Origin: a virus
DNA: 50,066 bases
Strand: one strand, 5' to 3'
IMG/VR virus record: IMGVR_UViG_3300031857_000301
Location: 1 to 50,066 of that record
Below are positions 1-10,208 of this stretch, piece after piece. How positions within the stretch are numbered: position 1 is the stretch's first letter; every line of letters starts with the position of its first letter. The notes beneath the pieces were generated by a model, which saw only the letters and a program-made list of their open reading frames with translations, was not told the DNA's origin and did no database searches. The position numbers were made by a program, and so were the translations under genes.

Positions 1-912
1 GGTAGACTGCGTAAGGGCAACAACTTACAATATCATTGTCCATTTTGCCATCATCACAAAATGAAGATGGAGGTATGTTTGGATGAACCAAATCAATGGC
101 ACTGTTGGGTATGTAATGCCAAGGGCAGAGGAATATATTGGCTGTTGAAAAAGATGAATGTTGGACAAGATGTTCTGACCAAAGTTGAAAACATCTTTGG
201 TTCATCAGAACCAAAACACAGTCTTTCTGTTTTTGACGCAAAGATTCTTTCATTGACCAAAAAACAGGAAAGCGCCGAAAGCTCGGAAATGTTGAGTCTT
301 ATGCCAGAGTTCAAAAGTCTTGCTGAAAATGATGGTAGTAGAGAACACGCCATTGCTTTGAACTATGCTAAAAAGCGCAAGATTACGATGTGTGATATTA
401 TCAAATACAATATTGGATATTGCGCCAAGGGACCATTCTCAAACAGGCTTGTGTTTCCTTCATATGACAAGCATAACAATTTAAATTTTTACTCTTGTCG
501 CAGCTATTATGATGATGGCTACAAATACAAGAACAGCGAATTCAGCAAAGATATTGTTGGGTTTGAAAACCTTGTAGACTTTGATTTTCCAATTTATCTC
601 TGTGAAGGTGCATTGGATGCCATATCATTGAAGCGTAATGCCATTCCACTCTTTGGCAAGTCAATGAGTAAGAAGCTAAAACAGGCAATCATACAAAGCA
701 ATTGTCCAGAAGTGAACATTGTATTGGACGATGACGCTTTGGAAGATTCAATTAAAATTGCAGAATATGTCCGCAGCATAGGAAAAGAGGCTAAGATTGT
801 AAAATTGGAAGGTAAAGATCCCAATGTTCTTGGATTTGCCAAGACGATGGAACAAATCAAAAAAACAGATCTGCTTGACTTTTCGTCAATGATCAGATTA
901 AAGTTGGAATAA
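1..912 (+). CDS. DnaG-type DNA primase, 5'-truncated by the window edge
   Basis: Makes RNA primers for lagging-strand synthesis. The reading frame is open from base 1, so the ATG at 61 is internal and the true start lies upstream. A CHC2-type zinc ribbon is visible: a Cys-x2-Cys pair at nt 37-48 (CPFC) and a second pair at nt 103-114 (CWVC). Counting residues from the ATG at 61, a Toprim domain follows, with the catalytic Glu in CEGALDA (E182) and an acidic DDD cluster at 223-225. This zinc ribbon plus Toprim layout is that of bacterial and phage primases (T4 gp61, DnaG). It ends 6 nt before the recombination nuclease gene, so the two are probably co-transcribed. A Toprim-containing primase-helicase is less likely because no helicase domain follows. 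Confidence 0.85.
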   Translation, partial: GRLRKGNNLQYHCPFCHHHKMKMEVCLDEPNQWHCWVCNAKGRGIYWLLKKMNVGQDVLTKVENIFGSSEPKHSLSVFDAKILSLTKKQESAESSEMLSLMPEFKSLAENDGSREHAIALNYAKKRKITMCDIIKYNIGYCAKGPFSNRLVFPSYDKHNNLNFYSCRSYYDDGYKYKNSEFSKDIVGFENLVDFDFPIYLCEGALDAISLKRNAIPLFGKSMSKKLKQAIIQSNCPEVNIVLDDDALEDSIKIAEYVRSIGKEAKIVKLEGKDPNVLGFAKTMEQIKKTDLLDFSSMIRLKLE

Positions 913-918
913 TAATTT

Positions 919-3900
919 ATGGTAGATACATACGAAACACTTGATATAGGCTTGGACAAAGTTGATTATGTTGTTCATGTCTCAGACATTCACATTCGCT
1001 TGACCAAACGCCATGAGGAATATCGTGAGGCATTTGCCAAACTATATAAGGAAATTGAAAATACACCAAAGAACACGGTTATCATAAACACGGGTGATAC
1101 ATTGCACAGCAAGGTTGATTTGTCACCTGAAGCTGTTCAACTTACCAGTGAATTGTTTCATAATTTGGCAAATCTTCGTCCTACCATTGTTATTGCGGGA
1201 AATCATGACTGTCTTCTTACCAATGTTACACGTTTGGACAGCATTTCTCCTATCATTGATAATCTAAAACATAAAAATCTGTTTTATATCAAAGGTACAA
1301 AATTGTTTGGCGCGGGAAATCTTCTCATCAACAACATGAGTGTGTTTGATGATCCTACCAAGTACATTCGAATGAAGAATGTGGTGAAGAAGATCAAGAC
1401 AGCATTCGATACCAAGGTTGCGCTATATCATGGATCTGTGTTTAGCGCGATGACTGATGTTGGATATGAGGTTACTGACAAAACCGTATCAAACGAGTTG
1501 TTTGATGGTCATGACATAGCGATGCTTGGTGATATTCATATGGCGCAAAATTTACAGCAATATGATGCCTCTAATGAAAAACCTATCATACGATATGCGG
1601 GATCTTTCATTCAACAAAATCACGGTGAAGCATTAAGTGGCCACGGATTTTCATTATGGGATATTAAAAACAGAGCATATAAGCATATTGAAATACCAAA
1701 TGATTATGGATATTTTACCATTGATATTGACGATGGTAAGTTGATCACAGACATAAGCGGTTTGCCAAGTAAGCCAAAGATGCGTGTAAGATGCAAAGAA
1801 ACGATTGCATCGGAAGTGAAAAAGGTGATAAATGAGATCAAAAAGAACCACGAAATCACTGATATCATTTATATGCGAGTGGAAAGTGATGACGCCACCA
1901 AGGTTGCAAAAAAGCAAGCATCTGCCAATCTCACACAGATTACAAATCTTGATTATCAGAACAAACTGATGTCGGAATGTCTTAAGGTCAAATATCCTGA
2001 AATCATGGACGATGAAACTCTTGAGACTGTATACAAAATTAACAAGGATCTTAATTCATCATTGGACGATGACGATGTTTCAAAGAATATCAGATGGAAG
2101 CCAGTTAAGTTTGAATTCAGTAATATGTTCAGTTATGGCGAGGACAATGTAGTTGATTTCACCAAGCTTGATGATGTATACGGATTGTTCGCGTCGAATG
2201 CCAGTGGTAAATCTTCCTTGATGGATGCATTATGCTTTACAGTATTTGACAAGAGTGCCAGAGCATTCAAGGCAGTACATGTTCTTAATTCGCAAAAAAT
2301 GAGTTTTAGCGGAAAATTCACTTTTGAAATCAATGATATGCAGTATGTCATTGAACGAAAAGGTTCACGTGACAAGAAAAATAATGTGAAAGTTGATGTA
2401 AACTTTTATAAGATTGAAAAGAATGAAAAGATAAGCTTGAACAGCGAAGCTCGCCGCAGTACCAATGAAATCATCAGAGATTATTTGGGAGATTATGATG
2501 ATTTTGTTCTTACCACACTTGCTCTACAGGGAAATCAAGGATCTTTCATTGATATGGGTCAAACAGAGCGCAAAGAACTTCTATCACAGTTCATTGGATT
2601 GAATGTGTTTGATAAGCTTGCTGCCAGTGCCAATGACAAGATCAAGGAACTTACTGGTGCCATCAAAACTTTCAACAAGGAAAACAATCAGTCAAAAATT
2701 GAAGGAATGAAAACTGAGGTTGGATTATTGGAATCTAAACTAATTGATTTGAACGAGCAAAAGGAAAAGCACAGTGATGAATATGTGAAAATAAACGAGA
2801 AGATAAATACCGAGCAATCCAAACTTGTTAAGTTAGATAATGTTCCAACCAATGTTGCCACCTTGAAAAAAGAAAAGGAGACGTTGGAAATAAAAATCAA
2901 ACAAGCAGTTGAAAGTGTTTCAAACATAGACAAAGAAATTCAGACAAAGAAAAAAGAATATGATGAAATTATCAGTAAACTAAACGAATTTCCATCGGAC
3001 TTGAAAGAAAAAGCAGATAAACATGCCAGTTTGAATAGAAACAAGCAGCGGATTGAGCAAGAGATGGAAAAACTGAAACTGGTTGTCAAGGAGAAGCTCA
3101 ATAAACTTGATCATCTATCAAAGCATGAGTATGATCCAAATTGCAAATACTGCTGTAATAATGCATTTGTCAAGGATGCTATGGCTGCAAAAAACAGTCT
3201 CAATGATGACAAAGAGGAAGCAAGAAAACTGTCAGTTTCATTGGCTGAAATAAAATCGCAGATAGAAGAACTTGAACAGTTTGTATCACAATATCAAAAT
3301 AGTTCATCTCTGAAAGATCGTTCAAATATTCTGTCGTCATTTATTTCCAAAAAGGAACTCGAAAAAGCAACACTAAGCAATTTATTGGACAAGAGTAAAA
3401 ACAGATCAACTGAAATTGAAAACCAAATTGAAATTTATGAACGCTCAAAAGAGATCATAGAAAACAATAAAGTTATTCTTTCTGTAATAACAGAATTAAA
3501 GTCAACTAGTAGCGATCTATCGTCCAAGCTCAAGAGCATTGAAAAGTCTCATGTTGATGCATACAGTCGAAAAGTATCAGTGTCTGATCAAATCAAAAAC
3601 ATCGAAGAGCAGATAAAGAAAATAGAAGATTATGAGAATGAAGTGGCCTCATATCAATATTACATTGCTGCGATTGGAAAGGACGGTGTACCATATCGCA
3701 TCATATCAGACGCAATTCCAAAAATTGAACAAGAAGTAAACAATATATTGTCACACATTGTTGAATTCACTATGGAAATGGAAACAGATGGTAAGAATGT
3801 GAATGTGTATATCAAATATGATGATCGTAAATGGCCGCTTGAACTTTGTTCTGGTATGGAAAAGTTTGTGGCTGGTTTAGCACTTCGTGTTGCACTAATC

Positions 3901-4125
3901 AACATCAGTAATCTTCCAAGACCAAATTTCCTTGTGGTAGATGAAGGATTTAGTGCATTGGATGCATCAAATATGCCAATGGTTCATGCATTGTTTGATT
4001 ATTTGAAGACCAATTTTGACTTCATTGTTGTAATAAGTCATCTTGATGCCATGAGAGATATGGTCAATAAACAGCTTGAGATCAGGAAGGAAAACGGGTT
4101 CAGTAAGATAGATAACACGGTTTAA
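919..4125 (+). CDS. Fused Mre11-Rad50 (SbcD-SbcC, T4 gp47-gp46) recombination nuclease
   Basis: One 1068-residue polypeptide joins two subunits that T4 encodes separately. Residues 1 to about 350 are an Mre11/SbcD metallophosphoesterase: DxH at D23/H25, GD at 59-60, GNHD at 94-97, HG at 171-172 and GDIH at 204-207. Residues about 395-1068 are a Rad50/SbcC-type ABC ATPase: Walker A ASNASGKSS (425-433), long coiled coils (about 590-735 and 755-910) flanking a zinc hook CKYC (742-745), signature region CSGMEK (977-982), Walker B FLVVDEG (1004-1010) and H-loop H1041. In T4 the pair resects DNA ends for recombination-dependent replication and helps degrade host DNA. The frame is continuous with no internal stop, so this looks like a true fusion that enforces 1:1 stoichiometry. 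An assembly error that removed a stop codon is the main alternative. Confidence 0.92.
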   Translation: MVDTYETLDIGLDKVDYVVHVSDIHIRLTKRHEEYREAFAKLYKEIENTPKNTVIINTGDTLHSKVDLSPEAVQLTSELFHNLANLRPTIVIAGNHDCLLTNVTRLDSISPIIDNLKHKNLFYIKGTKLFGAGNLLINNMSVFDDPTKYIRMKNVVKKIKTAFDTKVALYHGSVFSAMTDVGYEVTDKTVSNELFDGHDIAMLGDIHMAQNLQQYDASNEKPIIRYAGSFIQQNHGEALSGHGFSLWDIKNRAYKHIEIPNDYGYFTIDIDDGKLITDISGLPSKPKMRVRCKETIASEVKKVINEIKKNHEITDIIYMRVESDDATKVAKKQASANLTQITNLDYQNKLMSECLKVKYPEIMDDETLETVYKINKDLNSSLDDDDVSKNIRWKPVKFEFSNMFSYGEDNVVDFTKLDDVYGLFASNASGKSSLMDALCFTVFDKSARAFKAVHVLNSQKMSFSGKFTFEINDMQYVIERKGSRDKKNNVKVDVNFYKIEKNEKISLNSEARRSTNEIIRDYLGDYDDFVLTTLALQGNQGSFIDMGQTERKELLSQFIGLNVFDKLAASANDKIKELTGAIKTFNKENNQSKIEGMKTEVGLLESKLIDLNEQKEKHSDEYVKINEKINTEQSKLVKLDNVPTNVATLKKEKETLEIKIKQAVESVSNIDKEIQTKKKEYDEIISKLNEFPSDLKEKADKHASLNRNKQRIEQEMEKLKLVVKEKLNKLDHLSKHEYDPNCKYCCNNAFVKDAMAAKNSLNDDKEEARKLSVSLAEIKSQIEELEQFVSQYQNSSSLKDRSNILSSFISKKELEKATLSNLLDKSKNRSTEIENQIEIYERSKEIIENNKVILSVITELKSTSSDLSSKLKSIEKSHVDAYSRKVSVSDQIKNIEEQIKKIEDYENEVASYQYYIAAIGKDGVPYRIISDAIPKIEQEVNNILSHIVEFTMEMETDGKNVNVYIKYDDRKWPLELCSGMEKFVAGLALRVALINISNLPRPNFLVVDEGFSALDASNMPMVHALFDYLKTNFDFIVVISHLDAMRDMVNKQLEIRKENGFSKIDNTV

Positions 4126-4127
4126 GA

Positions 4128-4137
4128 GATATTTATA
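4128..4137 (+). promoter_or_regulatory. Putative late-promoter-like AT element
   Basis: GATATTTATA, 23 nt before the start of the structural gene at 4161. Member of the recurring TATATTTATA motif set. Confidence 0.35.
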
Positions 4138-4160
4138 ACCATAGGCGTATATATAAACCT

Positions 4161-6260
4161 ATGGAACAGATCACAAGCACAGACACCAACTCAAATTCCT
4201 ACTTTCTTTTATCAAATTTCAATGATATACTAAAAGCGGGAAAGAATGCGTTTGTAGTAAATCCTACGCAGTTTATTGTACCAAACACCGAGATAAAAGT
4301 GTTTGCGTATGATAGTAACAACAATCCACTACCTTGTGGTAAAGTAAAACCGACAGACGCGAGATTTGCCGAACAAACCAACACCGGCGATCTTTATTAT
4401 GTACTCGTTTCATCAACAATACCATCTGGTGTTGGTAGAATAGAAATAGTTGGAACAGGAATCGATGCCATAGATTATGTTGGTAAAATTGCATATTTCA
4501 ACAATCAGGCATATGCAGTATCAAACACTCAAAGATTGCCGTTGACTCAAGCGCCCAATTCTTCTCCATTCAAAAAAGTGACAGTAAATTGGACTAGAAA
4601 CTTGTTGATAGATACAACAAAAGCCGCTGATTGTGAAGTTAGGTTTTTTGATTCACCTTATGTGGAAATAACTCCACAGATATATTCTGCTCCATTGTTT
4701 CCAACGGATTCATACAGACTTGCATCAGGTTCATTTTCGTCCATTGCAATTGTTCCAAAACACAATGCAAATGGTGATTATGATTACCAATTTGATACTC
4801 CAATTTACCAACTATATTTGAATACAGGCACCAAGTTCAGTTCTTCGATGGAACATGAAGAAATAAGAATAAAGAGTCCAAGTGTTAAGAATTTCATTTA
4901 TACCAACCAAACAAATAACCAAGTTACATTTGAAGGTCAATTAAATACAGATTTCACGGCAACAATACGAAAAGTAATAAATGACACCACTCTATTATTG
5001 GATATACCATTCTCTACAGTTTCGGATATTATTGAAAAATCAAACACCGATTCTGTTTACAACAAGAACAATTTGGTAAACATAAAAGGATATAATGCAT
5101 CAGATGATGCAAATAGACAAACTGTTTATCATAAGAAAAATTTCTACATTTTAAGCATGGATAGCGGTGAGTTTGAAATTTTTCATAAAAATGTTCCCAC
5201 AGAATTGCCTCGCGCCGTAATTGTCGGATCTACAACTAATAAAAAATCATTACTTAGCATAGATTGTAGTAATCTAAGATTGTTGTGTGGAAATTTGTCA
5301 TCATACAAGATATATGGAAAAAGTTTAAATTCTCCGCAAAGTAAAACACTACTTTGTGATGGTAAAATAGAGCCTAGTAATTTGATATATTCAACCAATT
5401 TCGACAATGGGTTGTATGGCAACCCGAACAAATTTTACAACGCAATCCATCTGTCAAAATATTGGATATCGTCCAGTCTTAATATCACGTTTGAACAATC
5501 TCATACTACTTTGATAGATGGAGCAACCATCAGCCACAGCGATAATCTATCACAAACAGACTATGTTATCTTCAAAGATAATACCACATCTGGGAGAACT
5601 TCTGCTTATATAAGTTATTCACTTGGATCTAATTCATATTGGTATGCAAAATCTCCAGCGTTTGTTAATTTTTCTGTTTATCCAACCGCCTCATACTTGG
5701 GAATAACAAATATATCAACACTATCTGCATACGAAACCTCTCAAGAAAATTTAATATCCGGCTCGATACACGACAGCAATCCAATAAAACTTCAAGCCAA
5801 CACATTGTATGAATTTTCCACATATGTAAAATCGGCGGCATCAAATACTGAAAATTCAATTTTGTATGTGTATTTCATGAGTGGAACCGACAAAATTAAA
5901 ATTGCAGAAATAGATAGTACTTTTAATTTTGGTGGTAATGAAAAATACAGATATACATTTTTCAGCGAAATTGAAAGGTATGGAACGATCATATTAGTTC
6001 CCGTTTCTGGAAATTGGACTGTTTCTGATTTGGGTATATATCCATATCAAAATTTAGATTACAGTCCAGATAGTTTTAATGTCAAAGTTCCTTTGGCTGT
6101 TTCGGTTGAAAATGAATTGTATGAAGTGGAAGTTGAGTTGTATGATGAATCATCAAGATTGGCTTATGGTAGAAATTCATATACATTCACATATAATAAA
6201 AAGTTTCTTCCACTAAAAAAACAAATATTTGTAGATCCAAGCGGCATAACTATAAATTGA
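4161..6260 (+). CDS. Putative virion or tail structural protein, unknown family
   Basis: A 699-residue protein I do not recognise at family level. It is rich in Asn, Ser, Thr and Tyr, with short alternating hydrophobic stretches typical of beta-rich virion proteins. It has no signal peptide, membrane segment or catalytic motif that I can see. The region around residues 530-640 looks like a jelly-roll or carbohydrate-binding type fold (an LYEFSTYVKS stretch followed by regular beta strands), which would suit an adhesin or baseplate decoration. The start is the ATG at 4161, with no Shine-Dalgarno sequence but an AT-rich GATATTTATA element 23 nt upstream. It stands alone between the recombination nuclease and the glycan genes. 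It could itself be a substrate of the downstream glycosyltransferases, but nothing in the sequence shows this. Confidence 0.5.
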   Translation: MEQITSTDTNSNSYFLLSNFNDILKAGKNAFVVNPTQFIVPNTEIKVFAYDSNNNPLPCGKVKPTDARFAEQTNTGDLYYVLVSSTIPSGVGRIEIVGTGIDAIDYVGKIAYFNNQAYAVSNTQRLPLTQAPNSSPFKKVTVNWTRNLLIDTTKAADCEVRFFDSPYVEITPQIYSAPLFPTDSYRLASGSFSSIAIVPKHNANGDYDYQFDTPIYQLYLNTGTKFSSSMEHEEIRIKSPSVKNFIYTNQTNNQVTFEGQLNTDFTATIRKVINDTTLLLDIPFSTVSDIIEKSNTDSVYNKNNLVNIKGYNASDDANRQTVYHKKNFYILSMDSGEFEIFHKNVPTELPRAVIVGSTTNKKSLLSIDCSNLRLLCGNLSSYKIYGKSLNSPQSKTLLCDGKIEPSNLIYSTNFDNGLYGNPNKFYNAIHLSKYWISSSLNITFEQSHTTLIDGATISHSDNLSQTDYVIFKDNTTSGRTSAYISYSLGSNSYWYAKSPAFVNFSVYPTASYLGITNISTLSAYETSQENLISGSIHDSNPIKLQANTLYEFSTYVKSAASNTENSILYVYFMSGTDKIKIAEIDSTFNFGGNEKYRYTFFSEIERYGTIILVPVSGNWTVSDLGIYPYQNLDYSPDSFNVKVPLAVSVENELYEVEVELYDESSRLAYGRNSYTFTYNKKFLPLKKQIFVDPSGITIN

Positions 6261-6312
6261 AGAAGATATTATTTATTTGACAGATACACAAAATGTTATA
6301 ACATAATCCGAT

Positions 6313-8241
6313 ATGAAAATAGTTTATATTTCTCCACACCTTTCAACGGGCGGATGTCCACAGTTTCTATTGAAGAAAATTCAAATGTTACATATGGACC
6401 ACGAGGTGCATTGTATCGAATATAATGATCATGGGTGTTTTACTGTTCAAAAGAATCAGATCAAAGAAATTCTTGGTGATAGACTTTACAGAGTAAATGA
6501 TCGCAAGGAGGAATTGCTGGAAATTATTGATAGAGTTCAGCCAGATGTGGTTCATTTGGAAGAAATGCCAGAATATTTCATGGACAAGAGTATTGCGATG
6601 AAATTGTATAGCAAGGATCGAAAATATAAACTCATTGAAACATCCCATGACAGCAGCTTTGATCCAAAAAACAAAGGATTTTTTCCAGATAGATTTATAT
6701 TCGTCAGTAAGTTTCAGGAAGAAACCATGAAAGTTTTGGGTATTCCAAGTGAAGTTTGTGAATATCCTATTGTTATTATTCCAAGAAAGCCGCGTGAAGA
6801 AGCACTGAAAGTATTGGGGCAAGATCCAAAGAAAAAACATGTAGTTCACGTTGGGTTATTTACTCCAAGAAAAAATCAGGCCGAGATCATTGATTATGCC
6901 AAGTCTCTGATCAATTATCCAATACAATTTCACTTTGTAGGAAATCAAGCTGAAAATTTCAGATTCTATTGGGAACCGTTGATGAAAAATTTTCCAAAGA
7001 ATTGCACTTGGTGGAATGAAAGAAAAGATGTTGGCAATTTTTACCAAATGGCAGATCTATTTCTATTTCCATCAAAGGATGGTATTGGAGACAAAGAGAC
7101 AAGTCCATTGGTGATACGAGAAGCAATATCATATAACATTCCCACACTTATATACAATTCTCCTGTTTATATGGGAATGTATGATAAGTTTGATGCTGTG
7201 GAATATTTGGATCAAAATAGCAAAGATAACAACGCGAAGAAAATATTGGAAATGCTCAGTATTGATTTGAATGATATTGTTCCGATTGAAGCAGAAAAGG
7301 ACGAAGATATCAAGATTGATTATGATCGCGCAGACAATAAGATAAATGTCTCCAGTCGTATCCAAATTGAAAATGCCCTACTATCAATTAAAGAGTTGGA
7401 TAGCAAGCAAGTATTATATGCAGCGCCATACAACCCATTACACAAAGATATCAAGTATTGGATTATTCCTGTGCCCAAGGGGTTCATGGATTTTGAAACA
7501 GATAAATACTTTGGTGGTATATTGGTTGAATTGTACAGCAATGATAAGCTCATATACACCAAGGAATTCAGAATCAAGTATCCAGATGTACTAAAACCTT
7601 CTGTGGTGTTAAAGAACAACACATCGCCTTCATACAGCAATTATATGGAATTTTTTGTACACAAGATATATGATCGTTATCTTGCCAACAAGAAATTTGA
7701 CACCGTGGTTGATGTTGGTGCCAATATCGGATTATGGTCCGAATATATCAGACGCTCGTCAACTTGCCAAAAGATATACGCGGTCGAGCCTAATATCCAA
7801 GCATTGGAGATATTGACCAACTCTTTTACAAACAATGAATTTATTATTGTGGACAAAGCTCTTACAGATAAAGATGGCGAGTTGGAATTCTTCGTAGACA
7901 ACAACAATTCCACAATTGGCGCAACAACAAAACAGGGAAGTCTTCAAAACTCATACAAAGTAAAAGCGGTGTCGTTCAAGACATTCCTAAAAGAGAATGA
8001 CATCAAACATATTGACTTGTTCAAAATGGATATTGAAGGTGGTGAATATTCATTCTTTGAAAGCATGCAGAGCGAAGATTTGAACAAGATTTCCAACCTT
8101 ATGATTGAATTTCATCTTGGAAACGGAAGAACGATGGAAAAAGATGTCGCGATTCTTGAAGCACTTTTCAGAGGTGCTGGGTTCAAGAGCTTTATTTCAA
8201 AGGAACATGACTTGGGTGGATTTATCTTTGCAACCAAATGA
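6313..8241 (+). CDS. Glycosyltransferase (GT4-like) fused to FkbM-family methyltransferase
   Basis: Bifunctional 642-residue enzyme. Residues 1 to about 320 are a GT-B, GT4-like glycosyltransferase: an N-terminal KIVYISPHLSTGG strand-loop, a VVHVGLFTPRKNQ segment (177-189) opening the second Rossmann lobe, and the donor-site region with E263 and an ExIxYNIPTL-like segment (270-280). Residues about 340-440 form a beta-rich linker. Residues about 455-640 are an FkbM-type SAM-dependent O-methyltransferase: VVDVGANIG (465-473), AVEPN (490-494) and MDIEGGEY (572-579). It would add a sugar and O-methylate a glycan. It begins the glycan island; the next gene starts 4 nt after its stop, so they are almost certainly one operon. 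The acceptor is unknown. The same layout (GT4, beta domain, second enzyme) recurs in the gene at 12786. Confidence 0.85.
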   Translation: MKIVYISPHLSTGGCPQFLLKKIQMLHMDHEVHCIEYNDHGCFTVQKNQIKEILGDRLYRVNDRKEELLEIIDRVQPDVVHLEEMPEYFMDKSIAMKLYSKDRKYKLIETSHDSSFDPKNKGFFPDRFIFVSKFQEETMKVLGIPSEVCEYPIVIIPRKPREEALKVLGQDPKKKHVVHVGLFTPRKNQAEIIDYAKSLINYPIQFHFVGNQAENFRFYWEPLMKNFPKNCTWWNERKDVGNFYQMADLFLFPSKDGIGDKETSPLVIREAISYNIPTLIYNSPVYMGMYDKFDAVEYLDQNSKDNNAKKILEMLSIDLNDIVPIEAEKDEDIKIDYDRADNKINVSSRIQIENALLSIKELDSKQVLYAAPYNPLHKDIKYWIIPVPKGFMDFETDKYFGGILVELYSNDKLIYTKEFRIKYPDVLKPSVVLKNNTSPSYSNYMEFFVHKIYDRYLANKKFDTVVDVGANIGLWSEYIRRSSTCQKIYAVEPNIQALEILTNSFTNNEFIIVDKALTDKDGELEFFVDNNNSTIGATTKQGSLQNSYKVKAVSFKTFLKENDIKHIDLFKMDIEGGEYSFFESMQSEDLNKISNLMIEFHLGNGRTMEKDVAILEALFRGAGFKSFISKEHDLGGFIFATK

Positions 8242-8244
8242 TGT

Positions 8245-8892
8245 ATGGAATGGTCTGAAATTACAACAACATACCTTTCTGGGCTTGTAGGTGGAATAGA
8301 TGGTGTATTTCACGCGGGTGCTCATGATGGTGAAGAAATAACCGAGTATGTCAAATGCGGCATAAATAACATTGTTTGGGTCGAAGCCAATTACAGAACA
8401 CTCAATAAGCTGATAAACACCACATCAAAGTATGGAAGAAACCAATTTTGGTATTCACATTGCCTATCCGATGTTGATGATCAGATCAATGTGTTCAACA
8501 TATCCAACAACGATGAAAGTTCTTCCATGCTTGATTTTGGAAAAGATCATAAAGAGCTTATGTCTCATATCGTATATGTTAGCAAACAATATATGCTTAC
8601 CAAGCGAATTGACACATTAGTCAAAGAACAAAAAGATTTTGATTGGAACAGCATCAATTATTTGGTAACAGATTGCCAAGGATGTGATTTGAAGGTGTTG
8701 AAAGGATGTGGAAATTTGCTTGCTTCTCCAAATTTGAAAATAATCAAAAGTGAAGTTGATGTGAAAGAAATGTATCGTGGTGGATCAACGGAAAAAGAAA
8801 TTGGAAATCACTTATCTCAGTTTGGTTTTGAGCTTAGATTTTGGTTCAATGCAAATGGTGGTTGGGGCGAACGTTATTGGTTCAGAAATTAA
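8245..8892 (+). CDS. FkbM-family SAM-dependent methyltransferase
   Basis: A 215-residue stand-alone methyltransferase. The glycine-rich SAM loop is seen as VFHAGAHDGEE (about residues 21-31), an acidic residue of the VEAN segment follows, and the second conserved FkbM element reads TDCQGCDLKVLKG (about 141-153), corresponding to the DIEG motif of the family with Cys-Gln for Ile-Glu. FkbM enzymes O-methylate hydroxyls on sugars or small molecules, so with its neighbours it probably caps a glycan. The ATG at 8245 follows the previous stop by 3 nt and the gene ends 2 nt before the next start, so translation is probably coupled. The altered motif, DCQG rather than DIEG, is noted but the fold assignment seems safe. 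Confidence 0.8.
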   Translation: MEWSEITTTYLSGLVGGIDGVFHAGAHDGEEITEYVKCGINNIVWVEANYRTLNKLINTTSKYGRNQFWYSHCLSDVDDQINVFNISNNDESSSMLDFGKDHKELMSHIVYVSKQYMLTKRIDTLVKEQKDFDWNSINYLVTDCQGCDLKVLKGCGNLLASPNLKIIKSEVDVKEMYRGGSTEKEIGNHLSQFGFELRFWFNANGGWGERYWFRN

Positions 8893-8894
8893 TT

Positions 8895-10205
8895 ATGGAC
8901 GAAAATACATTCATAGACATATGGAATGAGTGCTGTGAGTTCAATATTGAACAGAAGCCAGAGGAATATAGGCAGTTACTTGAACTGTTGGAATTAAAAT
9001 GTAAAAAAGGAGCAGTGTTGGAAATAGGTTCCAACTATGGCGGAACTACGGTTGGATTTTGCAGAATGTTCAACAAAGTTATAACCATTGACATAAAACA
9101 CGATCCAAACTTTGACAAGTTAAAATCCAAGTATTCTGGATATCAGTATGTGTTGGGAGACTCCAAGAGTAATGACATGTTGGAGTATATCAAGAGTCTT
9201 GGCATCAAGTTTGATTTTATCTTCATAGATGGCGATCATTCATATGAAGGCGTGAAAAACGATTATGAAAAATACAAGCAGTTTCTTGCTCATGATGGTT
9301 ATATGGCATTTCATGACATTGTGTATAGCCAAGAAAACGAAGCAAATAATTGCAGAGTAGATAAGCTATGGAATGAATTTGATTCGTATGGTTTGGAAAA
9401 GTATATGTTTATTTCGTCGGCAAAAACTCATTCTTATCGTACAGACCAACTATTCTACACATTTGTCAACAATCGACCATATTCATCATGGGGAGGAATT
9501 GGTGTATTAAAGAACACTCCTGTAGCTGTGTTCTGTCACAATTATTTGGCAAATGGATGGATTGATATTGTGCAAAGTCAATTGAGCAAATTGATCAATT
9601 CTGGATTGTATAAGAGAGCGGACAAAATTGTATATGGAGTATTGCCAACAGATGAAATGTCTTATTCTGCATTCTTGGCTATGATAAGACTTAGGGATGT
9701 TGACAAGAAAATTGAAATATATCGTTACAGCAAAAACATGTATGAATATCCTACGCTCATACATCTTCAGAATTATTGTGCCAATAATCCAAACGCGCAT
9801 GTTTTGTATTATCATGCCAAAGGTACTTCACGCAAGTATGATACCAACATAGAATCTTGGCGCGAATGTCTTGAGTATTTCAATATAGAATTGTGGAGAA
9901 AGGCTGTGAATGATCTTAATATTGGCAACCATGATGTATGTGGAGCATTGTATGTTACTTGGTTTGCTTTCTTGGACAAAGTGTTTACAAACTATTATTC
10001 TGGTAATTTTTGGTGGTCTAGTGCAAAATATATAAACACATTGCCAAACTTGTCCGCCAAAATGATTGAATCAAAAATGGATAGAGATGTGCCAGAAAGA
10101 TGGATTGGGTATGGAGCACATAGATGGGCAAACTATTATAACGAAAATGTGTCATCTTGGTATGAACATTATTTCGATCCCAATATTTATAGACAGGTAA
10201 AATAA
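8895..10205 (+). CDS. Class I methyltransferase fused to a glycosyltransferase-like domain
   Basis: A 436-residue two-domain protein, read from the ATG at 8895 just after the previous stop; an in-frame ATG at 8841 would overlap the upstream gene by 52 nt and is less likely. Residues about 25-190 are a Methyltransf_24-type SAM enzyme: LEIGSNYGG (42-50), VITIDIK (62-68) and FIDGDHSYEG (110-119). Residues about 205-436 resemble a family of glycan-biosynthesis proteins in which a YYHAKG segment (near 303-308) is followed by a GNFWW motif (about 370) and a C-terminal ERWIG segment; I recognise this pattern from glycosyltransferase-like proteins but cannot name the family. It probably acts on the same glycan as its neighbours. 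The next gene starts 3 nt downstream. Confidence 0.72.
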   Translation: MDENTFIDIWNECCEFNIEQKPEEYRQLLELLELKCKKGAVLEIGSNYGGTTVGFCRMFNKVITIDIKHDPNFDKLKSKYSGYQYVLGDSKSNDMLEYIKSLGIKFDFIFIDGDHSYEGVKNDYEKYKQFLAHDGYMAFHDIVYSQENEANNCRVDKLWNEFDSYGLEKYMFISSAKTHSYRTDQLFYTFVNNRPYSSWGGIGVLKNTPVAVFCHNYLANGWIDIVQSQLSKLINSGLYKRADKIVYGVLPTDEMSYSAFLAMIRLRDVDKKIEIYRYSKNMYEYPTLIHLQNYCANNPNAHVLYYHAKGTSRKYDTNIESWRECLEYFNIELWRKAVNDLNIGNHDVCGALYVTWFAFLDKVFTNYYSGNFWWSSAKYINTLPNLSAKMIESKMDRDVPERWIGYGAHRWANYYNENVSSWYEHYFDPNIYRQVK

Positions 10206-10208
10206 GTT

